DNA of 64,000 nucleotides from Dipteris shenzhenensis (taxonomy: Eukaryota; Polypodiophyta; Polypodiopsida; Gleicheniales), in NCBI GenBank assembly GCA_047967505.1, contig CM106538.1; one strand, 5' to 3'. The notes below the pieces were generated by a model that was not told the origin of the DNA, did not search any database, and saw only the letters and a list, made by a program, of their open reading frames with translations. Both the position numbers and the translations under genes were made by a program. Below, one piece after another: positions 54,150 to 64,000 of the stretch; the stretch's first letter is position 1, and every line of letters starts with the position of its first letter.

Positions 54150-55608
54150 GATGCAAATGAAACAAAATCTCAAATGCTAGTACCTACAAGAGAGAATCAC
54201 ACCAAGTACTAGGTGCACCCAAATGTGTATGCCACAATAGAGTGAAATATCACCAAAACTCAAAGCTCAAAGCATCAAAAAAGATGCAGCTGACTCATGT
54301 GCATGTACTATGCATCCATATGACCCAAAAGAAAATGCAAATTGCAATGGCAATCCAAAATGCCAATAGGTGCCAAATGGCTCAAGCATAAACACCGTCC
54401 ATGGGCATATGCATCAATAATATCTCATCCAAGAGAGCATAACACTATCAGTGCATCACCTGGAATGTGTCAAAGCTGTCCCTCAGCATAATATAGCATC
54501 CATGTGCAAAGCGTCCATAAAAATAGCATCCCACAAGGCAATTTGGGCCTATTAGCACATCCAATAAGGATCGCAATGCATCCAAATGGCCTATAAATCA
54601 TCCACTGCAACCCAATGCACACCACGAATGAGCGCACATGGCTCAAACTGCAACCAAAGTGATTCGCATAAGGTATGCTCAAGAAAACATGGTCCCACAG
54701 AAAAGACCACTACTGAAAATAGAACCTGAGATGCCTCAAAACATGGGCGCCATTGCATAATCGGACTCAGCAAGAAAATCTGCAAATATCTCTCTTCTGC
54801 CGAAACTCCAAAATCCCAACGGATGAGTGAGAAATAGGAGTCAACACTTATCCACTGCCATGTGGCATAAATCTAAGGTTTCAAAACCTTAGAATGAAAA
54901 ATGCATAACAGAGAGACAAAATCGAATACACAGAGATCTATAACTCTGAAAATACTCCACTGAATCGCGCAAGAACTGATATGTAGGGTTTTTGGGCGTC
55001 CGAAACACAATGGGACAGATGGTTTTGGAAATCATGGTCTCAATCACTAGGTCCAACACACAAACTGAAAAATGTTTTTGGAAACAGAGCTGTTTGTAAA
55101 CTCCACCGGAGTGCGAATGATGAGCAACATAGAAGTTTTAGACCTCCTGAGTCCACCGGAACTGACAGATCTCGATCTGCAAATGGTTGCTTCAAACTTC
55201 AGTTCCAACACCCGGGCAGAAAAACGTAGGAACTGACACGGTGAGTCAAAAATCCAATGAAATGATCCTAGATTCAAGAATGAAGGTGTTTCCAAGCTCC
55301 TGAAATGAAGTGGACACCAAAAGCAAGCAATAGTTGCCTCTACAAGTCAATATGGAGTCTCTGTTATCGAACGGAACAGGGAAAAGCTCAAAAAATGACT
55401 TTCTTTGAAAACACTTAACAGGCTCTCAAAACCACTTCGCAAAACCAAAGTGACTTTTCCAAAGATTCCTCCAAGGTCTCTGCACACTCGGATGTAAGTA
55501 AAGTCACCCATAAAGCTTCCCACAGAGCTTCTCCTTCCTCCCACAAAGCTACTGAGCTTCCAGGCATTCACGTACGCTCAGCTAGATCACCCGAGCTCTG
55601 ATACCAGT
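54150..55608 (-). other. Copia J leader and primer-binding site
   Basis: About 1.45 kb between the primer site (TGGTATCAGAGC, complement of 55595-55606) and gag. No coding domain is seen. The leader is long for copia elements and carries A-rich and CAT-rich stretches. Confidence 0.7.
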
Positions 55609-55778
55609 TGAGAGTGCTCTCAACGGAAGAAAGAACGAAAGAGGGAGAGAGAGAAATAGAGAGCCACACAAGTTTTGGTGGGTGCAGAACACCCTAATCT
55701 TCTTTTTCATTCATTTATATATGTGTTTGAGTATTGTACATAACCGAGGTAAAGGCACAGTGACCTTTAACCCCCACA
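55609..55778 (-). repeat. 5' LTR of copia J (170 bp)
   Basis: Partner of 48083-48252. GAAGG follows at 55779-55783. Confidence 0.92.
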
Positions 55779-55964
55779 GAAGGTCCAAAGATATTGATGC
55801 AAAAGACTTGAGCCAGAAATCATCCATGAACTCATCTAACAACATTCTCAATTCATAGAAAAGCTTGCGGTTACTTCCAGTACAAAGTTATGCTCACCCA
55901 AATTGCATGGAGGGCTGAAAGAGCTTTTCGAGAAACACCGACAAGCTCTTGGTTTGATGCAGAG

Positions 55965-56133
55965 GAAGGACATTCCCATTAAAGGGGTGTGATGGAATAT
56001 AATGTTCAGTCCTTCTTTGATTCCCCAGAATCATCATCTTGAGGGAAGGCCTACTTCATGATGTTGATTATGGGGAATCGAAGAAGGATTGAATAGTACA
56101 TTCCATCACACCCCTTTAATGGGAATATCCTTC
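55965..56133. repeat. 169-bp foldback: 63-bp inverted repeat with 43-bp loop
   Basis: Arms 55965-56027 (GAAGGACATTCCC...TTCCCCA) and 56071-56133 (TGGGGAATCG...TATCCTTC) match at 57 of 63 positions by eye. The loop itself contains CATCAT...ATGATG. This could be a MITE, the end of an inverted transposon copy, or a microRNA-type precursor. No target duplication was clear. Confidence 0.85.
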
Positions 56134-56164
56134 ATGTGCGTGTGATACCAAATACAACATCTTA

Positions 56165-56360
56165 AGATGATATGGGGTGTGTAAGTTGGCTTGACATTAG
56201 GCTGATGCACGTGTCACATCACAATGGGGTTTTACATCTATTAGTTGAGTCTAGTGTAGAGAATCTACCTCCCTGTTATTACCTGAACAATTGACCATCC
56301 CTACATGTGGAACTTACACTAACAAGAAGTATATTAAAGAAGGTCTAAAGAGACTGATGC
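56165..56360. repeat. Second copy of the unclassified dispersed repeat
   Basis: Related to 47885-48082 over about 190 bp, with matching GATATGGGGTGTGTAAG, GTCACATCACAAT and ACTTACACTAACAAGAAGTAT. Possibly an LTR remnant (TGTTAGTGTAAG on the minus strand), but ends could not be fixed. Confidence 0.6.
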
Positions 56361-58254
56361 TAAAATGAGAGCAGGAAGTACTTGTGAACATACATGGGGA
56401 CTTCTTAAGAGAATGCATAAAAAAGAATGCAAGCTACAATGAGCATTAGTGCGGCATTTTGAATTCCCTATGTACATAGATGCATACAACTCTATGCAAC
56501 GTTTACAACCACCCTCAACTCAAAGTGGCCATCGTGTCAATGGGCCTCATATGCTTACCATGTCAAGGTAGATATATTTTAAGTCATATTATCATGCCAC
56601 ATTGCACAAATGCATGACAATGATACTCCCATGCAATGGAAGGGCAATGTGGTAGTTCAACCTACCACACTTGAATAGATTCGACTTGAAAATCACAAAC
56701 TGACTCTGCCCATGCATATATATTAACGGTTGGGTATAAGTGCCCCAAAAGAGGCAAGGAAGACCAACTTGAATGGCAAGTAAATAATGAAGTTATGGAG
56801 AAAGAGGATGTTAGGTTACTTCGGCCAACTTAGGTTGAGATCATGCAAGCCAGCTCAGATCAAGACCATGCATGCAAGCATGGGTAAAACCGAGCTAACT
56901 CCATATAGCCAAGCAGTGCGCGGCCCTGAGCTACCAAGAAAGGCCAATGCAAGCTACACTAAGAAACCAATTAGTAGCAGCGGTTCTACGAATTCCTAGG
57001 TCTTGATTCAAAGGGCGATACAACGCAACCACCTATGTCCAAAGTTTAGGTATTTAGGTGTACAGTCCGAGTTAGAATGGGCTTGCTTCCGTACTCTAAC
57101 TCTAGTTTTGCCTTGTTAAGCTCAATCTAGGCTAGAAGGAGTTAAGTCTTGCTGTACGAAGTGAATGCGTATCCTCAAGCTGAGTCGAGAGAGATTGTCT
57201 AAGAATTGGGTCTACAACTACGGCTATTTGTAATTGATTGGTTTCTATTCATAGTGCAAGTACTATTGTTTTATATCTATAGTTTCCATTTCGAATTCTT
57301 ACAATGCTTCTATTACTATATACATGCTTATTCACCTGTCTCCAAACGATTTTGCTCACACCGCACACCCTCGTGATAGAACTCTTGATGTGTAACTCTG
57401 CATTGCGAGCACCGAGTAGGATTTGCATACCAAGCAACCCTAGAGAGGACATCTTCATGCTAGGCACTATGCACTCACAATGAGCACCAATTCATTGGTT
57501 AGTTGAGGGGTGAAGGAAAAAAGACAGTCAACATTTGACGATCTTATTGAGGAATTGACATGATGGAAGCAAGAGTGGGGAATTGAGTGGATTGAGAATA
57601 GTAGTTTGTAGAACCAAGTGCACATACATTGAGAGTAGCAGTTCATTTTGACAAGCGATGAGGTATGATAGTTGTTTGGTTTGGGAAAGATATGTATGTG
57701 TCTATTGATGATTTAAGGATCTTGCAGACCTATCCGACAACCAGTGTTTGAATAGAGGCTTGTACTTAGGCAACCGACAGGATCATCCAAGCCTTAACAA
57801 ATGTCTGACACACACTCAGAGAGATGCCAAAGGTACCCAGCCAAGAGGGGAGGAGCACCTGCATCAAGGCAAAAGAAGTTGGCAGAATCTCGCCAACTAG
57901 AAACCATAATAATTTATAAACTGAGAATGGACAATCGACGGGAATGAGTGGATGTAGCAAGGGGTCACCAGCAATAAAGAGCTCGAGGATGAAGGCGGCA
58001 TGGCCATGCACATGGAAGGATGATCATAGACTAGTAATTGACACTTAAAGTGAAGCTATTCTGGAGATACATTCAAGGAGACTCAACAGGGGGAATCCTC
58101 GAGGTGATCATGAGAAGGTTTTGAGCACTCCTCTACTGAAAGCCAAGATTTTGAGTACTAGAGGATATATTGGAGTATGAGAACTCACCTATGGTAGGTT
58201 GACGACACGGTGTGGCAAATCAAGTGCATTAACCTCACTTTGGTAGTGAGTTAT

Positions 58255-58319
58255 TTGACATGCATAAATGCATGCATTCATACATACATACATACATGCA
58301 TATATGTAGTTGTGCACAC

Positions 58320-58372
<53 letters not shown>

Positions 58373-58475
58373 TGCGTGCGTGTTGCCTTTGAAAGCGAGC
58401 ATGTGCGCATGCGAGTGTTGCACACACGCATGCGCACGCCTCTGTGCGTGCGTGCATGTACATGCATGCATACGT
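58255..58475. repeat. Compound low-complexity tract (CATA)n, (TG)n, (GA)n, GCATGC-rich
   Basis: CATACATA repeats, a GTGTGTG run (about 58320-58338), a GAGA run (58338-58371), then GTGCGTGCG and CATGCGCACGC with strictly alternating purine and pyrimidine. Open frames through it are artefacts of the repeats. Confidence 0.85.
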
Positions 58476-59044
58476 ACTTCAAGATGAAATAAAAAATATT
58501 AACTCACAACATAATACTCGATGGTATGCCAAAATCACTCATACTTAAGAACTTTTATTGAAAAACGATCAGTAAACTTGGTGAGAAACATCAGTGGAAA
58601 AGCAATGACAAATGCATTGCCATAATGTAAAGATGAACCAAGAAAATCATTCTAAGAATGAATTCATACTTACGAAGCATACGGATTTATTTTGGGAGAA
58701 TATAATCTTTTCCATGAGCTATACAATCTATGCAACTTACCTACCATGATCAAAGCTCCATTTCACAAAAACTAAGTGGTACAAACCCATGTGTGCCTTT
58801 TACTTTAAATGTGAAAACATTGTGAGGCCAATCAATCTAAAGTTTATCTTGCAATTTGTGATGAGGGTTTACCATCATTAAAAGCAAATTCCTTGCAAGA
58901 CTTTAAAGGTCAAAATTAATTGCATGTGGTGCATGCATTACTATTTTAGAGTAACAACAAAGTCACAATGTAGAATTGAGAAAAGGCATCTGAAAGATAG
59001 CCAATTGAACATGCATTAATGAAGGGAGATAATGTGGCACTAAA

Positions 59045-59235
59045 AGTTTGGAAGGGAATCAAGCCCGCAACTAGACATCTTACAATTGTTTTGATAACAT
59101 ATGCTCACAATCACGAGGACAAAAGAGAGAACTTTAAGCAAAGAGCATGGATGACAATAAGACACCTCAGAGTTGTTTCAATAGCATATGCTCACATCCA
59201 TGAGGATGAAAGGGAGAATTTTAAACAGAGAACGA
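59045..59235 (+). repeat. Two-copy tandem duplication of about 93 bp, open in frame
   Basis: The frame TRHLTIVLITYAHNHEDKR is followed by IRHLRVVSIAYAHIHEDER, each then ENFKQR. The duplication keeps an open frame, but no start, domain or neighbour supports a real gene. Confidence 0.6.
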
Positions 59236-60027
59236 CATGCATATTCATTGGATAATCATATGAGAAAAAGGAAACCAAGGTGTTTTGTATCAAGGTGTTA
59301 TCTTTAAAGAATAACAAAAGGGAGCCCATGGCATCATGATCACATTGATTTTAAAATCCCATGATGGATTTGGAATAACGCGATGATGCAATTGGAGACA
59401 TAATTAATATAATCAAATAGATGTATGAGTATATACTTTCAAATAAACGAAAGTCTTGAATAACCTGAGACATGAGCATCAAGCTAAGTATCAAGCTCTC
59501 CTCAATAGAGAAGAGTTGATAGCCCTGCAACAACTTCCCTGAGATGGGTAAAGGAAAATGATAGAAGATGCAACAGACTTTGACAAGAAAACTAGACATC
59601 ATGTTCTACGTTGGCCTTTTTCAAATGTTGAAAAACAAGCATCTTTTAAAGAGGCAAAAAAATCTAAACATTGTGTAGGGGCCATGGAGAAAGAATATGA
59701 AGGCATTGTGAAAAAAACTTAATGCAAACCTACAGACCACCTCCAAATAAAAACGTTGCTGGTTACTAAGGATTTCCAAAACCAAACTCAAATGCAAAGG
59801 CAAGTTGAAAGACACAAAACAAGGTTAGTAGCTCTCAATAGATAAGAGTAATTTTCAAGAGAATTTTTGCAATTCTAATCAAACTACTATTGTCAATTAC
59901 ACACAAATTGGACTTGTATCTTCATTACATGAACGTCCAATGGGATTCTCTCAGTAGATATCTACAGGGAAAAGTCTACATTTAACCAACACGAGGTTTT
60001 AAGGGAGGACTTGTAAAAAAACCACCT

Positions 60028-60177
60028 GAAAATCTGACAATCGCTGCAACCTATGTTAATGCTCTAATATGATCGAGTCATGGTAAGCACACCACAGATT
60101 TGATAGTTCAAGTCAAGGCAGAATTGTGTGGGCAGTTTAACGTGAGAGATCTAGGAGAACACTTTGTATATTCAGGT
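60028..60177 (+). pseudogene. Fossil copia reverse transcriptase fragment
   Basis: One frame with a single stop reads ENLTIAATYVNALI, then DLIVQVKAELCGQFNVRDLG and EHFVYSG. This aligns with the copia RT stretch around YVDD (here YVNA) and the downstream LK..L...F.M.DLG.L...LG motif. About 50 codons remain. Confidence 0.7.
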
Positions 60178-61372
60178 AAACAAGTTATCCATTCACTAAA
60201 TACTTAACGAGTTCAATATTACAGAATGCAGAATTATCAATACTCCAATTGAGACTAAGAGTGAGAAATAAACTGAGCAGAATTAGAAGTACAGTGGAGT
60301 CAATAATTTGTGATAGTAACAGCACATGAATTACGAGAAGGAGAGAAAACACTCAACTGATATTTATATCAATCGAAGTTGAAGCTGAGCCCAACAAAGC
60401 TCTTCTGATTACAAAGCTTTGACTGTCACTATTACATGAGGACACTCCAGTATAAGCTTGACAGGTAGCTCGAATGTGAGCTCTACACATACTGGAACCT
60501 TGCTTGATTGACTAACGTTACAACTACATGAAAGCGCCACTTTTGCGTTTGGAGTTTATAAAAAAAAGCGTCTCTTCCATGTCAACTGGTCTTATCCTCC
60601 AAGCCTGACAATAACCATGATTCATAAATCCTGGGCTCAACTTAATGCAGTTTGTAGGTCAACATAGTATCAATTCTGCTGTGAGCAGCATGCACTAGGT
60701 ACAAACCAAACCCCCATTGAGCACTTGTCTTCCAGGAACGTCAAAACTAGAACTTGTGCTCGCAATTGAGAATTCAAGAGGTTCACTCTCTTCCCATGCA
60801 TACTTGATACATAACTGCTTCCAGACTTGTATAAAGGAATATCAACCCTCAAAACTGCTATATCAACTAAAAATAAGCACAAAGCCCTGTTAGCCCCATA
60901 CGAATCAGGCCTTCACATTGACACAATATTTGTGGAAGGGTTTCAGCTTTGGCTATGTGTAAAATATTGACCACAATACTGCAGTCTTCACCTCGTCTAA
61001 AGCCTAACTCGAAGAAATTTATACCCTACAGCTTGACAAGCCCACCAGATTCAACAGATCCTCTTGTAAATTCCTACTGAGAAGCATACAGTGGACTGCC
61101 TTTGGCTAATTGTTGGTACATCTCCTGCACAACAACAGCTAGCTACAAAAACATCGATCCAAGTATTTCTCTGGTTCCTTACATGCTGACTGATGCCTTA
61201 ATATATCCTCCAGAGGGCTCACCAAATAACTTTTAACCTAGGGGGCATATTCCAGTTAATTCAAGACTAAATCATATGATGTGCTATGTCTGATTTTGCT
61301 GCATCTGAATACCATTTCTTTGACTGAGGTTTTCACACTTCATTCTGAATACCAAGTACTTCATACACATGT
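60178..61372. other. Stretch without recognised genes, includes the 3' flank of U2AF65
   Basis: No domain found. The part next to 61373 would be the 3' UTR of the U2AF65-like gene on the minus strand; no unambiguous polyadenylation signal was chosen. Confidence 0.45.
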
Positions 61373-61510
61373 TTAATTATCATATTCCCCTCTTGAAAAC
61401 TTATCTTCCGAAAAATATACAGCAACTACTGTGTTGTCCGCAAACTTTCTTCCATGCAGAACAGCTTTGGCCATGCCTGCTTCTTTGGGATCACTATACT
61501 CCAGAAAAAC
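61373..61510 (-). CDS. U2AF65: U2AF65-like splicing factor, last coding exon
   Basis: Encodes VFLEYSDPKEAGMAKAVLHG, RKFADNTVVAVYF and SEDKFSRGEYDN, then a TAA stop at 61373-61375. This is the second half of the third RRM (U2AF-homology motif) of the large U2AF subunit, which binds the polypyrimidine tract in the nucleus and contacts SF1 in plants and animals. The stop falls where plant U2AF65 proteins end. The acceptor (ttgcag) is at 61511-61516 on the minus strand. It joins in phase 0 to the exon at 61918-61985. Some positions differ from the usual NGRKFGGN (HGRKFADN). Confidence 0.88.
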   Translation of the reverse strand, partial: VFLEYSDPKEAGMAKAVLHGRKFADNTVVAVYFSEDKFSRGEYDN

Positions 61511-61917
61511 CTGCAAATGTACTCAATAAGCATAGAGCATCCATCTTGCAGATGTGATCAAACCTGGGACGTAATATTCATACAAACCCAGGTTTTTATC
61601 CACATAGCGTCATAGGAATAGCAAAATGAATAGGGTCATACTTCTGAGTGCCTAATGCTGCAATCACAAACTTGAACGGATCGTAGAATGCAGTACATGC
61701 TATAAAAGTTCAGCTTTGCTTTGTGTGAATATTTGTCGTGTTTCAATATTCTCGTATTAACACACAGACAAGCATGATCACTTCTACATGGTAAAGAGAA
61801 CAAAGCCACAACGAGGAAAGACCCAGCTGCTATAACAATCACATTGTCACATTGTCCTTCCTTATCACAGCAGGTTTATATATCAAGACATGCATCCTAA
61901 AGTAGCTTACTTATTAC

Positions 61918-61985
61918 CTTCCCAATTCCAGGAACAACCTCTCCATTTCCTCTTGATCGAGGAATCACAAGCTTTAAGAGTGTGC
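61918..61985 (-). CDS. U2AF65: U2AF65-like splicing factor, penultimate exon
   Basis: GTLLKLVIPRSRGNGEVVPGIGK, given in two parts as GTLLKLVIPRSRG and NGEVVPGIGK, matches the plant U2AF65 RRM3 region (VVIPRP..NGE...GVGK). Acceptor ttgcag and donor gtaata flank it. The first Gly codon is split with the exon at 62072-62153 (phase 1). Confidence 0.88.
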
Positions 61986-62071
61986 CTGCAACCATACTTG
62001 CAATTAGAAAGACGTTACATAAGATAAATGAGGAGTAATACGAGGTCAACTAAGAACCCCACTGAACTAAC

Positions 62072-62153
62072 CATATTTGCCACATTCCTCTTTCATGTCG
62101 TCATATATCTCATTGAACACTTCATCATCCTTCAGCTCATCTGGTGTCACAAC
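62072..62153 (-). CDS. U2AF65: U2AF65-like splicing factor, antepenultimate exon
   Basis: VVTPDELKDDEVFNEIYDDM followed by KEECGKYG, the start of RRM3 in plant U2AF65 (VVT.DELKDDEE...I..DM..E.GK(Y/F)G). Acceptor tagacag (62154-62160) and donor gttag (62067-62071) are seen on the minus strand. Upstream exons (RRM1, RRM2, RS region) are not in the window; a LINE occupies 62877-64000. Confidence 0.88.
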
Positions 62154-62876
62154 CTGTCTAACAAGCTCATTAAAGCACACATCTATGGTTTATCATTAGA
62201 ACAATATATAATCCACTACAACAAGCCCACAAAATTTTCACTAGTAGTAAATATCCACTGAAAATCTTTCAATCTCCACGATGAACCAAGCCCAAATGTA
62301 ACCATCCATCAATGCACCATCATCCATGCAACACACTAGTGCCAATGGAGGGAAGGCGACAACACTAGTACCAATGGGCGGCACATTGGGGAGGTGCCAG
62401 AGTTTACGTTATCTAAAATCCACAAACGAATTTTTCCTCAACATGTCACCATGTACCAAACATGGTGCCAGAGTTTACAGATCTAAAAATTCATGAAAGA
62501 ATATTTCCCAAACATGTCACCATGGTGCACATTAACAGTGCAATGAGTGGCCAAAAAAGGGTACTGTCTTGGGGACTGCTGCTGTAAAACTGAAACAGAA
62601 CACGTTTAATCTCTGTTGTCATGTCTCCAGGAAAAGAGTGCTCAAAGGGTGAATGAAGTATCAAATTCTAGAGCTAGTTGGCTCAAGACTTTGAATGTTT
62701 AAGGGGTTGAGCCACAGTTTGTTAGCTGAAAGGCTCACTAATTGATTTGATACTGTATTGATGCTTGTCATTAAAAAAGAGGCATTTCATGTCAATTGGA
62801 CAAATAAATATTGCACAGGCCAATAGATGCATAGTGGGCGGTCCTTTATTATTTCACAACACATGAGAGATATTTT
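62154..62876 (-). other. Intron DNA of the U2AF65-like gene
   Basis: No exon or transposon similarity. ATGGTGCCAGAGTTTAC appears twice (62392 and 62462, roughly), a short local duplication. Confidence 0.55.
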
Positions 62877-64000
62877 GAAGAAAGAAAGAAAGAAAGTTTA
62901 TTTAAGTCTTCGGAAGACCGATGGGTCTATGAGACTGTGAAAATCCTAATACAACAAGCTGTGGTAGTGGAGCTACTAAACGAGCGTCCATACCAATACA
63001 AAATGCAAAAATGCAGAATGGCAGTACTAAGTCCTAAGTACAACATAGTCATGTCGATGGTCGACTATATATCAGTCTCAGCATCGTCATCAACATCATC
63101 ATGATCATCGGCAGCAGCAAGATATCAGGATGGATGAGGCAGTGGAGGCATGAGGTCGGCGATAGAGTGCTGTTGGCCACTCAAAGGTGCGGTCCTGGCA
63201 CGTCTCCTGGTCGTAGCTCTTCGTTTGACCAGGGCTACTATGACCCCCGTCGGTCGGGCTCCGACCCTAAAGAAGGAGGGGATGTCCCCAAGTGTGATCT
63301 GTGTGTCGACCCTCTGTCTGAGCTGTCGGGTCACAGGCTCCGGGTCACGGTCATGTCGAGGCCTCGTCTCGTGGGGGTCCATGTGATCTAGCTGAAAGAA
63401 CTCCGTGATAGAGCTCTGAGAGGGATCAGCCGAGGAAGAAGTCTGCTCCTGTCTCCGTGCTCAAAGTATCCTCTCACGGTGTCTAAGTGCCTCATGAATG
63501 AAACCTGCCAAACACCGCTGGTCGCGGTGGGAGAGGAAACAGGCCAAAATCCCGTAACTATCCCTGAAGAGGCAGTGGAAATGCCCTCGGATCTCATAGT
63601 ACACAGGACACCTGAAGATGAAATGCTCCTCTGTCTCAACCTCCTGCATGTCACACAGTGTGCATATGCGCCTCTCCTTGGGTAGTCACTCTGCTTGGAA
63701 CTGCCCAAGAGAGATCCTCAACGAGTGGGGTAGGTGAATCTACATGTATCCTGGTGGGTCAATAAAACCCTCCGCTGTGATATGTAAGAAGCGATCTCTA
63801 TAGAAGCGATCTCTACAGAAGCTAAGATTCACTGGGAGTTCACTCAGTCCCAACCAGGTCCGAAATATGTGTAGCTGTAGTAGATCCTCACGGATAACCT
63901 AGTTGACCTTGTGTGATAAGAGGGGAGAAAACGGAGCATCCATGGTGTACAGGAAGGGAGGTAGTCTATCCATGTGGAGCCCCAATCGCTCAAACCATCT
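62877..64000 (-). pseudogene. LINE 3' half: ORF2 C-terminus, 3' UTR hairpin and (TTTC)n tail
   Basis: On the minus strand the ORF2 end carries RICTLCDMQEVETEEHFIF with RCPVYYEIRGHFHCLF (Cys/His cluster) at about 63560-63670. CFLSHRDQRCLAGFIHEALR follows, then QQHSIADLMPPLPHPS and a stop at 63125. The 3' UTR ends in CTCATAGACC CATC GGTCT (hairpin 62915-62928), AAATAAAC and (TTTC)n at 62877-62896. The 5' part continues past the window. Frame breaks occur, so it is probably inactive. Same family as 7843-8590. Confidence 0.85.

Larger units (their letters stand above)
48083..55778 (-). mobile_element. Ty1/copia element J, near complete
   Basis: LTRs of 170 bp (48083-48252 and 55609-55778) differ at about five positions. 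The target duplication GAAGG is exact (48078-48082 and 55779-55783). The primer site (complement of 55595-55606) and purine tract are present. In order on the minus strand: gag, protease, integrase, RT, RNase H. Two foreign stretches interrupt it, in gag (about 53090-53830) and between protease and integrase (about 51476-52329). Apart from these, large parts are open, so it is the youngest autonomous-type element in the window. Confidence 0.93.
55784..60027. other. Mostly unassigned DNA
   Basis: Holds the remainder of an old repeat (55784-55960 and 56165-56360), a foldback (55965-56133), a low-complexity tract (58255-58475) and a 93-bp-period duplication (59045-59235), listed separately. No protein domain was recognised in the open frames, for example 56787-56999 or 57766-58011. 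Confidence 0.4.

Noticed and set aside
58189-58487. Several His- and Arg/Glu-rich open frames on both strands
   Set aside because: They are read through CA, TG and GA microsatellites and carry no domain.
1-64000. CRISPR arrays, bacterial operons or rRNA genes
   Set aside because: No regularly spaced identical repeats, no bacterial-type gene clusters and no rRNA signatures were seen.

Overview
This is nuclear DNA of a land plant with a large, repeat-choked genome. The evidence is two broken-up host genes with plant-type proteins and spliceosomal introns (a PTI1-like receptor-like cytoplasmic kinase and the C-terminus of the splicing factor U2AF65), plus Ty1/copia elements with initiator-Met primer sites (TGGTATCAGAGC), Ty3/gypsy elements of chromovirus type, and several LINE families. 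A kinase intron of 13.7 kb packed with transposons suggests a fern, lycophyte or gymnosperm more than a compact angiosperm, but the sequence alone does not settle this. There are no bacterial genes, CRISPR arrays or operons.

Layout. 1-488: 5' end of a minus-strand copia element (LTR and primer site). 489-4276: three LINE fragments. 5084-19168: two exons of a minus-strand PTI1-like kinase gene; their 13.7-kb intron holds a copia LTR, a head-to-tail array of LINE-derived units, and a copia element (9729-16737) that sits inside an ORF1-only LINE and itself carries a LINE 3' end. 19640-22250: dead L1-type LINE, minus strand. 22260-24235: unassigned DNA with short tandem repeats. 24236-41310: a scrambled block of nested gypsy and copia elements. 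41600-43593: non-autonomous copia derivative without genes. 43594-44365: LINE 3' ends. 44446-44724: possible first exon with an organelle-targeting peptide. 46590-46760: tRNA-like SINE. 48083-55778: nearly complete copia element, minus strand, with matching 5-bp target duplications and two foreign insertions. 55784-61370: mostly unassigned DNA with one 169-bp foldback, a low-complexity tract and a fossil copia RT. 61373-62153: last three U2AF65 coding exons, minus strand. 62877-64000: LINE 3' half, minus strand.

Main points. (1) In 24-41 kb the halves of single retrotransposons face opposite ways. Reversing 24236-31261, 36559-37935 and 38290-41090 rejoins interrupted polyproteins, and the target-site duplications (ACATG, TGAAG) are now inverted instead of direct. 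(2) LINE copies with ORF2 and LINE copies with only ORF1 end in the same small hairpin; its stem shows compensatory base changes (AGGCC/GGCCT against AGACC/GGTCT), followed by GTTAAT-like sequence and a pyrimidine repeat tail. This points to a shared 3' recognition structure and to trans-mobilised, HAL1-like ORF1-only elements. (3) New units begin directly after the tails of older ones, as if pyrimidine tails were targets. Apart from the two host genes almost everything is decayed mobile DNA; the copia element at 48-56 kb is the least damaged.
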